DNA from: an uncultured Flavobacteriia bacterium
Lineage (GTDB): Bacteria; Bacteroidota; Bacteroidia; Flavobacteriales_D; Crocinitomicaceae
Length of the DNA: 7,328 nucleotides
NCBI GenBank assembly: GCA_903930085.1
Contig: CAIYXD010000016.1
Coordinates: 1-7,328 of the forward strand
Direction: 5' to 3'
Part shown: in pieces, positions 1-4,922 of the stretch
Numbering within the stretch: the stretch's first letter is position 1
Layout: each line of letters opens with the position of its first letter
Program-made: the position numbers and the translations under genes
Notes under the pieces: model-generated
What the model was told of the DNA's origin: nothing
Database searches by the model: none
Seen by the model: the letters and a program-made list of their open reading frames with translations, nothing else

Positions 1-224
1 ATCAGACTTTTAATACCCTTTATAAACAAGTTTTAAATTATATAAAATATTGATATTGATACGTTTACAATCTTTTAAACAAATTGGATAAAACTCACGA
101 TGTGGATATTATAACGTACTAAATAGAGGTAGTTTTGTGTTGAACTGTATGGAAAAATAACTTAAAAATCACCAAAACTTTCCTTGCATAAGTAATATCC
201 AGTATCGGTTGGAAAAAAAAGTGA

Positions 225-248
225 AAGAACCTAATAAAAAGTATTAGT
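225..248. repeat. Inverted-repeat motif, copy 1 (AAGAACCTAAT...TATTAGT)
   Basis: AAGAACCTAAT (225-235) is followed after 6 nt by TATTAGT (242-248). Inside it CTAATA and TATTAG form a 6-bp inverted repeat with a 5-nt loop. The same two blocks recur at 4458-4478 with a 3-nt gap. The function is unknown; it could be an operator, a weak hairpin, or coincidence in AT-rich DNA. Confidence 0.3.
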
Positions 249-383
249 ACTTATTAACGTCTATTAACAATTACCCCCTTTAGTAATGTGTAAAAAAATA
301 AATGTACAACACTATAAAATCAGGTGTTTATAAAAACTTAAAAAACCAAGTGTTTAAATCTTTATCGGATTGTTCATAAACCT

Positions 384-391
384 TATCTTTG
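384..391 (+). promoter_or_regulatory. Bacteroidota -7 promoter box for rpiB
   Basis: TATCTTTG matches the Bacteroidota consensus TAnnTTTG exactly and ends 15 nt before the rpiB ATG. No clear TTG is present 17-23 nt upstream, so the -33 element is weak. The implied transcript would have a leader of only about 10 nt. An identical box at the identical distance precedes gltX. Confidence 0.55.
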
Positions 392-406
392 TTTTAAAGT
401 ACATAT

Positions 407-847
407 ATGAGCAGTAAAATCATTCCAATTGGCGCAGATCACGCCGGATTTCAATTAAAGGAAACCTTAAAAAAATATTTATCTTCTAAAGGATATGAAG
501 TAAACGATTTTGGTTGCTTTTCAGAAGAAAGTATTGATTATCCAGATTTTGCGCATCCTGTTTCGGAAATGGTAGAACAAAACGATGGAATGCTTGGAAT
601 ACTAATCTGCGGATCAGGAAATGGAATCAGTATGTCAGCGAATAAACACCAAGGAATTAGAAGTGCTTTGTGTTGGAAAACGGAAGTTGCGGAATTAGCT
701 CGTTTGCACAACGATGCGAATATTTTAACACTTCCTGCGCGTTTTATATCAGAGAAGGAAGCTATTGAAATGGTGGATGTTTTTTTCTCAACTGCTTTTG
801 AAGGTGGAAGACACCAAAAAAGAGTCGATAAAATTTCTTGTAATTAA
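407..847 (+). CDS. rpiB: Ribose-5-phosphate isomerase B (RpiB/LacA family)
   Basis: RpiB interconverts ribose 5-phosphate and ribulose 5-phosphate in the cytosolic non-oxidative pentose phosphate pathway. The 146-aa length is normal for the family. Visible signatures are GADHAG near the N-terminus (D11, H12), the DYPDFA segment (44-49), ILICGSGNGIS with the catalytic Cys at 68 (E. coli Cys66), the HND motif with His101 (E. coli His99, ring opening), and FEGGRHQKRV near the C-terminus (131-140), which supplies phosphate-binding residues. The ATG at 407 is the natural start: it follows a promoter box by 15 nt and gives the family's usual N-terminus. The gene appears monocistronic and converges on the thioredoxin-like gene with 9 nt between stops; no strong terminator is visible. 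Some members act on allose or galactose phosphates, but with no sugar-catabolic neighbours the housekeeping role is most likely. Confidence 0.95.
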   Translation: MSSKIIPIGADHAGFQLKETLKKYLSSKGYEVNDFGCFSEESIDYPDFAHPVSEMVEQNDGMLGILICGSGNGISMSANKHQGIRSALCWKTEVAELARLHNDANILTLPARFISEKEAIEMVDVFFSTAFEGGRHQKRVDKISCN

Positions 848-856
848 TTAAAAAGA

Positions 857-2098
857 TTATTCGTTTAATAGTTTTTCAATTAAATCAACGGTTTCCTGCG
901 TATAAGTTTCGTAGTACTTTCCTGTTCCAGGCCCATTAAATCCGGTATGTATTTTTCGTACTAAACCATCTTTACCTATTAATATAGAGGTTGGAAAAGA
1001 GATGATTTGATTGAGCATAGAAAAATGTGTAGAAGCTAGATTTTTATTTGCTGAACCACCAACTAGTAAAGGATAGGCTATATTTAGTCTGTCTTTTAAT
1101 CGTTTTATACTTGCAGCTTGGGCTAAATAATCTGTGCCGATTTCATAACCAATTGAAATTATTTCCAAGCCTTTTGAGTGATATTTAGCGTATAAATCAG
1201 CGTAGAATTTCGTTTCATCCATGCAATTTGGACACCAGGTTCCCATAATCTGAATAATAGTTACTTTGTTTTCATACGCTGTAGTTGGAAAATGGAAATC
1301 GTTCCCATTCAGATCTTTAAATGAAAATTGTACACGCGCAAGATCTACAAGGTGTGTTAAGGAGTCGGGATGTGTAAGTGAAAACGTTTCGTTTTTTACT
1401 GCTGTCCAGCTTGTTTCCCAGTGTTTTCCACTATAAAATTTTCCATCTATTCCGTTTTGAGAAATCCTTCCAGTAAAGAGAAAGGCATGCGACCCGTCAA
1501 AGCAAGATAAATAAAGACTGTCTTCCAATACGTTTCCCTCTAGAAACCGGTAATCTCCAGTTTCTGTAAGAAAGGTTCCTTCTATTTTAGTGTATTGTTG
1601 TGTAAAAACCCCAACAGCTTTGTATTCATCGGGAGTTCCTGGTTCGAAAAAGCATTCCCACATTCCATTGAAATTTGAGGGTTGGGTCGTGCTTAAAAAT
1701 AGTTTTTGTGATGGAAATCTATCGGTATATCCAAAATTAAGTTCGCACGGAATAGAATAGTTTACGCCTTTGTTCAAATTTAACCAATACCCTTTTAAAT
1801 TTTCTGCATCGTGCCGTTTTAATACCAATAAGGAATTGAAAAGAGGAAATTCGAGAACAAGAGAATCTCTTTCTACCCTTGGATGTATCATTTTAATCTG
1901 TTCTTTTCCATTTAGAATCGTGAAAAAGTATTCTTTTTTAACCTTTTGTATATCGATTTGAAAATGCAGATTATGCGATGTGTTTAAGGATAAATTACCC
2001 GACCAGGAGCCTGTTTTAAGCGACTTTATTTTTGGTGTTTGGGAGAGAATAGAAAAAGAGAGAAGGGTAAAACAAAGGCAATAGACTGTTTTAAGCAT
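857..2098 (-). CDS. Secreted TlpA-like thioredoxin-fold protein with duplicated N-terminal beta domain
   Basis: This 413-aa protein starts with a Sec signal peptide (hydrophobic 5-18, likely cut near residue 19-20), so it acts in the periplasm or on the outer surface. The C-terminal part (about 256-413) is a TlpA/ResA/AhpC-TSA-type thioredoxin fold. It has the redox motif W-C-P-N-C with cysteines at 289 and 292, then ExxxFY, a central IISIG strand, and a cis-proline in SFPTS (Pro369) before the ILIGKDG strand. This predicts thiol-disulfide exchange, but the partner cannot be read from the sequence. Residues 30-235 are beta-rich and seem to hold two related units. One carries GSWSG and DSLVLEF, the other NGMWE, GTFLTETGDYRFLEG and DSLYLSCFDGSHAFLF; each ends in a G-aromatic segment. 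I recall this second unit from Bacteroidota TlpA-like proteins but know no function for it. The gene is divergent from the ECF sigma gene across 105 nt. There is no lipobox; the Cys residues in the signal region lie before the cleavage site. Confidence 0.88.
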   Translation of the reverse strand: MLKTVYCLCFTLLSFSILSQTPKIKSLKTGSWSGNLSLNTSHNLHFQIDIQKVKKEYFFTILNGKEQIKMIHPRVERDSLVLEFPLFNSLLVLKRHDAENLKGYWLNLNKGVNYSIPCELNFGYTDRFPSQKLFLSTTQPSNFNGMWECFFEPGTPDEYKAVGVFTQQYTKIEGTFLTETGDYRFLEGNVLEDSLYLSCFDGSHAFLFTGRISQNGIDGKFYSGKHWETSWTAVKNETFSLTHPDSLTHLVDLARVQFSFKDLNGNDFHFPTTAYENKVTIIQIMGTWCPNCMDETKFYADLYAKYHSKGLEIISIGYEIGTDYLAQAASIKRLKDRLNIAYPLLVGGSANKNLASTHFSMLNQIISFPTSILIGKDGLVRKIHTGFNGPGTGKYYETYTQETVDLIEKLLNE

Positions 2099-2203
2099 AT
2101 AGTTTTATCTTTTGTTTAACGAAATTAACCTTTTTTTGTCTGTATATTTAGATTCTGTGCAACCTTTTTAATAAAATGGTAGTCTTGCAAATTGAGCGTT
2201 GTT
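2099..2203. promoter_or_regulatory. Divergent control region between thioredoxin-like gene and ECF sigma gene
   Basis: These 105 nt must hold both start regions. On the plus strand TATATTTA (2143-2150) is a 7/8 match to TAnnTTTG, upstream of the sigma gene. On the minus strand TAATTTCG (2127 down to 2120) is a 7/8 match, 21 nt before the thioredoxin-like start. Neither has a well-placed TTG. TTAAC is repeated at 2116-2120 and 2125-2129, a 9-nt period. The weak matches fit control by an alternative sigma or activator, but they are not proof of it. Confidence 0.4.
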
Positions 2204-2725
2204 ATGGATGATACTTCATTGGTTATAGAATGTGTAAAAGGTGATTCCCGCGCACAACGCATGTTGTTTGAAAGGTTTTCAAAAAAGATGCTTGGTGTGT
2301 GCATGCGGTATGCCAAAAGTATAGAACAAGCGGAAGATGTTTTACAAGATGGATTTATAAAGGTGTTTTCTAAATTGAACGATTTTAAACACGACGGGTC
2401 TTTGGAAGGGTGGATACGACGAATTATGGTAAATACGTCGTTGGATCAGATTCGAAAAGAGAACAAGTTGTTGGGAAATACAAGTTTAGACAACGTAGAT
2501 TATAAACTTCAAAATAATGCGTTTGTTTTGGAAAATTTAGCGGCGAAAGATTTGATGAAAATGGTTCAATCCATGCCGGTTGGTTATAAAGTAGTGTTTA
2601 ATATGTTTGCAATTGAAGGGTATTCCCACAAAGAAATATCCGAACACTTAGGAATAAGTGAGAATACCTCAAAATCGCAGTATTCAAGAGCACGAGCATA
2701 TTTAAGAGAACGATTAGAAAAATAA
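2204..2725 (+). CDS. ECF-type RNA polymerase sigma factor (sigma-70 family)
   Basis: This protein should direct RNA polymerase to a dedicated promoter set in response to an envelope signal. From the ATG at 2204 it is 173 aa, typical for an ECF sigma factor with only regions 2 and 4. Region 2 (about 18-90) includes LFERFSKKMLGVCMRYAKS, then the A-E-D-V-L-Q-D-GF-KVF core-binding segment, and SLEGWIRRIMVNTSLDQIRKE, which melts and reads the -10. Region 4 (about 120-170) has MPVGYKVVFNMFAIEGYSHKEIS and a helix-turn-helix, HLGISENTSKSQYSRARAYL. An in-frame TTG at 2192 would add four residues (MSVV). I prefer the ATG because it gives the usual ECF N-terminus. The next gene begins 3 nt after the stop, so the two are surely co-transcribed and the second is the likely regulator. 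The regulon is not identifiable here; autoregulation and control of the divergent thioredoxin-like gene are possible. Confidence 0.93.
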   Translation: MDDTSLVIECVKGDSRAQRMLFERFSKKMLGVCMRYAKSIEQAEDVLQDGFIKVFSKLNDFKHDGSLEGWIRRIMVNTSLDQIRKENKLLGNTSLDNVDYKLQNNAFVLENLAAKDLMKMVQSMPVGYKVVFNMFAIEGYSHKEISEHLGISENTSKSQYSRARAYLRERLEK

Positions 2726-2728
2726 AAA

Positions 2729-3580
2729 GTGGAAAATAACGATACTATAAAGGATCTTTTCAAAGAAAAATTAGGCGATTTTGAGGCGAATGTGCGTCCT
2801 GAAATTTGGTCTTCTATATCTTCTCAATTGGTAAGTACACCTGCTGCAGTTGGCACGCTTGCCACTTCTGTTTTAACAAAAGTTGCTGTTGCTCTATCGA
2901 TCGTTGCGGCGGTGACTGCTGTCGTTTATTTTTCATTTAATCAAACAGAACTATCAAATAAATCGCTTAAAGAAACAGATTCTAAAGCGTTAACAGAAAC
3001 GGAAACTCCAATAGAACAAATTAAGAAAGTTGAAACTACAGCAATAGAAACACCTGTTCAATTGGATAAAAATCAACCTTTTATAAAAGAATTTATTACA
3101 GGTGATGTAGGTTTAGACAACATTTTTCCACAAGAAAATGTAAACAATCGAATCGAGGCAGTTCAAGGAGTTCAAGAAGCTTCAGTAAGAGAAACGCTTT
3201 TAGATAATACTACTGTGGTAAGAGATAACATAGAAACAATTACCGTTGTAAAACCATTCGTTACCGAGGTTTCCACCAATTTAAACGAAGGGAGTAGTCA
3301 AACCTATATATTGGAGTTACCAAACGTTTTTACTCCTAATAACGATGGAATCAACGATATTTTAATTGTAAATACAGAAGGGTTGACGGAGTTTTCACTT
3401 GTTGTTTTAGACCAACGAAATAAAATTATATACACTTCACAAGACTCAACTATTTCTTGGGATGGTTTAGGTCTTTCAGGAGAGCCTATTCCTTCTGGAA
3501 ACTACGTTTATTTCATCACCGCTCGCGATGCTGATGGAAGTCTTTTAACAAAACACAGTGTATTGCGGATAGAAAGATAA
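2729..3580 (+). CDS. Putative anti-sigma factor: single-pass membrane protein with C-terminal CHU_C (type B T9SS-like) domain
   Basis: The 283-aa protein starts with GTG; no in-frame ATG lies nearby, and the 3-nt gap from the sigma stop supports translational coupling. Residues 1-45 are a short, charged cytoplasmic-type segment (IKDLFKEKLGDFEA, then RPEIWSSISSQL), resembling the N-termini of Bacteroidota proteins encoded just after ECF sigma genes. A single transmembrane helix spans about 49-70. Residues 71-190 are a low-complexity, Thr/Glu/Val-rich linker, probably periplasmic. Residues 197-283 match the CHU_C / gliding-motility-associated C-terminal domain: LPNVFTPNNDGIND, LVVLDQRNKIIY, WDGLGLSGEPIPSGNYVYFI, and a closing basic stretch. 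In secreted proteins that domain is a type B sorting signal for the type IX secretion system. Here there is no cleavable signal peptide, so it is probably held in the inner membrane facing the periplasm. Anti-sigma function is inferred from position and topology; no zinc-binding HxxxCxxC motif is present. Confidence 0.8.
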   Translation: MENNDTIKDLFKEKLGDFEANVRPEIWSSISSQLVSTPAAVGTLATSVLTKVAVALSIVAAVTAVVYFSFNQTELSNKSLKETDSKALTETETPIEQIKKVETTAIETPVQLDKNQPFIKEFITGDVGLDNIFPQENVNNRIEAVQGVQEASVRETLLDNTTVVRDNIETITVVKPFVTEVSTNLNEGSSQTYILELPNVFTPNNDGINDILIVNTEGLTEFSLVVLDQRNKIIYTSQDSTISWDGLGLSGEPIPSGNYVYFITARDADGSLLTKHSVLRIER

Positions 3581-3581
3581 G

Positions 3582-4289
3582 TTAAACGGCTTGTTTTTTG
3601 AATGTGGTTTTGACAATTCCTAAATAAAATAAACTAATTCCTATCCCAAATAAAACATGGGAAAAATCATTTTTATCAAACCAAGGATGTAAATTAATCT
3701 TTAAAAAGAAAAACACAGCGCTTGGTAGCATGATAAAAACGCCATAATAAAAGTATTTATAATTGGTATCCCGTGTTTTAGATAATCTATACCCTATTAA
3801 TCCAACGGTAAACAACACTCCAACAAACGTATATAGTGCTATGGGAAGAAAACCCAACTGTGGTTTGGTTTGAATTGGTTGTGTTAAACAAACTGCTGTA
3901 AACCCAACAACCGTAAGAAAAAGTTTTAGTTTTAATAATCGTTGGTATACATTGTATTTTGAATCCTTTTCAAGTAATGTCAGCATCGCTTGTTCAAGAA
4001 TGTATATGGCAAGAATTCCGGAAATCCAATTGAAAAATTTACCCGCAACCCCCCAACACAAATAAAAAGAATGGCCCAAACCGCCTGAAAATGAACTAAT
4101 TCCAAAAACCAAGAAAAAGTAGTACCACCGAGATAAAAATGGAGTGTTTGGGTTTTTGGTATAAAGAGAATGTGCAAAAAACAAACTAACAGCAGCCATT
4201 AGCGTGTCTGTTAGTAGTGCATTTGGTTCAATAATTTTCAAACCAAATAATTCAATTAGTAGTTTATCAAAGTCTTCACCAATGAGCAT
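3582..4289 (-). CDS. Seven-helix integral membrane protein, possibly CREST/alkaline-ceramidase-like
   Basis: The 235-aa product is mostly membrane, with about seven helices: roughly 23-41, 54-74, 80-104, 120-136, 145-168, 177-197 and 209-227. I do not recognise a named function. Polar residues within it recall the CREST hydrolase superfamily (alkaline ceramidases, PAQR receptors, Per1). EPNALLTD (21-28) opens helix 1. A Ser and Gly-rich helix 2 ends in GLGHSF (His73), comparable with the S...FH motif. HPWFDKNDFSH (His201, His211) precedes helix 7, comparable with the late His pair. This is a resemblance I see by eye, not a proven homology, and the spacing of the last His pair differs from HxxxH. 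The ATG at 4289 is the natural start. The stop lies one base from the stop of the CHU_C protein gene on the other strand. A tRNA terminator lies just upstream, so its promoter is unclear. Confidence 0.75.
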   Translation of the reverse strand: MLIGEDFDKLLIELFGLKIIEPNALLTDTLMAAVSLFFAHSLYTKNPNTPFLSRWYYFFLVFGISSFSGGLGHSFYLCWGVAGKFFNWISGILAIYILEQAMLTLLEKDSKYNVYQRLLKLKLFLTVVGFTAVCLTQPIQTKPQLGFLPIALYTFVGVLFTVGLIGYRLSKTRDTNYKYFYYGVFIMLPSAVFFFLKINLHPWFDKNDFSHVLFGIGISLFYLGIVKTTFKKQAV

Positions 4290-4307
4290 ACTGTGTGCTT
4301 TTAATTC

Positions 4308-4344
4308 AAAAAAAATCCCTCAACAGTTTGAAGAGGGATTTTTT
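4308..4344 (-). terminator. Rho-independent terminator of tRNA-Cys
   Basis: A hairpin pairs 4310-4321 with 4333-4344: GAGGGAT against ATCCCTC plus flanking A/T pairs, about 12 bp with an 11-nt loop. On the minus strand it begins just 3' of tRNA-Cys and ends in eight T residues (4315 down to 4308). The A tract on the other side would also let it work on the plus strand. It ends 18 nt before the start codon of the downstream membrane protein gene. Confidence 0.85.
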
Positions 4345-4346
4345 GG

Positions 4347-4417
4347 AGGTCTCGTCCGGATTCGAACCGGAGTAGACGGTTTTGCAGACCGGTGCCTAAC
4401 CGCTCGGCCACGAGACC
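4347..4417 (-). tRNA. tRNA-Cys (anticodon GCA)
   Basis: The minus strand folds into a full cloverleaf of 71 nt. The acceptor stem is GGTCTCG/CGAGACC. The D arm is GCC/GGC around GAGCGGTTA. The anticodon loop CTGCAAA carries GCA (complement of 4383-4385). The T arm is TCCGG/CCGGA around TTCGAAT, with a 4-nt variable loop. The discriminator base is U73, a known identity element for cysteinyl-tRNA synthetase in E. coli. CCA is not encoded. The top pair of the anticodon stem (27-43) is a C-U mismatch, leaving four good pairs. The gene has its own promoter upstream and a terminator downstream, so it is probably transcribed alone. Confidence 0.96.
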
Positions 4418-4430
4418 ATTGTAATTGGTG

Positions 4431-4459
4431 CAAATTTAACAAAAAAATTGAAAAATCAA
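4431..4459 (-). promoter_or_regulatory. Promoter of tRNA-Cys
   Basis: Read on the minus strand, TTG (4459-4457) is followed after 18 nt by TAAATTTG (4438-4431), an exact TAnnTTTG. This fits the Bacteroidota consensus TTG-N17-23-TAnnTTTG and is the best promoter in the window. The box ends 13 nt before the mature tRNA 5' end at 4417. Confidence 0.75.
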
Positions 4460-4478
4460 GAACCTAATGTGTATTAGT
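4458..4478. repeat. Inverted-repeat motif, copy 2 (AAGAACCTAAT...TATTAGT)
   Basis: AAGAACCTAAT (4458-4468), a 3-nt gap, then TATTAGT (4472-4478), containing CTAAT/ATTAG as a 5-bp inverted repeat. It abuts and slightly overlaps the -33 TTG of the tRNA-Cys promoter, where an upstream regulator site would sit. The same blocks occur at 225-248. Confidence 0.3.
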
Positions 4479-4565
4479 TTGCTTTCAACTGTTATAGGAA
4501 AACAAAAAGAAACGCAACAATTTTTAAAATAGATGTCTTAACAGGCGATGTTCGATAAAAAGATT

Positions 4566-4919
4566 TTAACCTTCTATTATTATTCCTACGCTTTCAACAT
4601 CTCCGTTTATTGGGGGACAAATTTTAACCACCTTTATTCGGATGAAATCTATTTTGTTAATTTCGTTTTTTAAACGGGTTATAATTCTTTGTCCAACATG
4701 TTCAATCAATTTAGATCGAATTTGCATTTCTTCAGAAACAATTTTATTGACAATGACATAATCCACCGTTTTGGATAAATCATCTGATTCTGCTGCTCCA
4801 CTAAAATCTGTATTTAACATAACGTCTACTCGATAGTGGCCCCCAATTTCCGCTTCTTCTGGCAAGCAACCGTGAAACGCGTAGATTTTTATGCCATTTA
4901 CCTCAATTGTGTGTTTCAT
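4566..4919 (-). CDS. folB: Dihydroneopterin aldolase (folate biosynthesis)
   Basis: FolB converts 7,8-dihydroneopterin to 6-hydroxymethyl-7,8-dihydropterin and glycolaldehyde in cytosolic tetrahydrofolate synthesis. The 117-aa length is typical of the tunnelling-fold homo-octamer family. Visible signatures are IKIYAFHGCLPEEAEIG with Glu21/Glu22 at the active site, the TVDY motif with Tyr54, LIEHVGQRI with the pterin-binding Glu73, and VVKICPP with the catalytic Lys99 (Lys100 in S. aureus numbering). All expected key residues are present. The ATG at 4919 lies 3 nt after the gltX stop with no room for a promoter, so it is co-transcribed with gltX. The functional reason for that pairing is not obvious; it may simply be a housekeeping unit. 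No strong terminator is seen downstream. Confidence 0.95.
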   Translation of the reverse strand: MKHTIEVNGIKIYAFHGCLPEEAEIGGHYRVDVMLNTDFSGAAESDDLSKTVDYVIVNKIVSEEMQIRSKLIEHVGQRIITRLKNEINKIDFIRIKVVKICPPINGDVESVGIIIEG

Positions 4920-4922
4920 ACC

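Larger units (their letters stand above)
1..406. other. AT-rich non-coding region upstream of rpiB
   Basis: This stretch has stop codons in all frames and no coding region I can support. It holds a TAnnTTTG match (TAGTTTTG, 130-137, +) with no TTG at the expected distance upstream. Eleven bases after it is a three-codon frame ATG GAA AAA TAA (149-160), which is probably chance. An inverted repeat CTAATA/TATTAG lies at 231-247, and a 7-bp direct repeat TATTAAC occurs at 252-258 and 262-268, one helical turn apart. The right end carries the rpiB promoter box. No tRNA, rRNA or convincing terminator was seen. The region may include the 3' flank of a gene lying to the left of the window. Confidence 0.7.

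Noticed and set aside
130..160. TAGTTTTG box followed by a three-codon frame as a leader peptide or small RNA promoter
   Set aside because: The 8-mer fits TAnnTTTG but has no TTG upstream, no terminator follows, and a match of this degeneracy is expected by chance in AT-rich DNA.
851..890. A/T-rich hairpin between rpiB and the thioredoxin-like gene as a bidirectional terminator
   Set aside because: The AAAAAGATTA / TAATAGTTTTT pairing is interrupted, AT-only in its core, and lies inside the coding end of the minus-strand gene; too weak to call.
1770..1961. 63-codon plus-strand open frame
   Set aside because: It lies wholly inside the thioredoxin-like gene on the other strand and has no promoter or family resemblance.
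2125..2316. 63-codon minus-strand open frame across the sigma start region
   Set aside because: It overlaps the sigma gene and divergent spacer, with no recognisable sequence. The sigma factor is the clear coding choice.
3980..4177. 65-codon minus-strand open frame
   Set aside because: It is a shifted frame inside the seven-helix protein gene on the same strand.
4204..4467. 87-codon plus-strand open frame
   Set aside because: It runs through the tRNA-Cys gene, its terminator and promoter and the start of the membrane protein gene, all on the opposite strand. The protein is a translation of a tRNA complement.
4347..4500. tRNA-Cys as an integration site for a mobile element
   Set aside because: There is no integrase, no direct repeat of the tRNA 3' end within the window, and both flanks are housekeeping genes.
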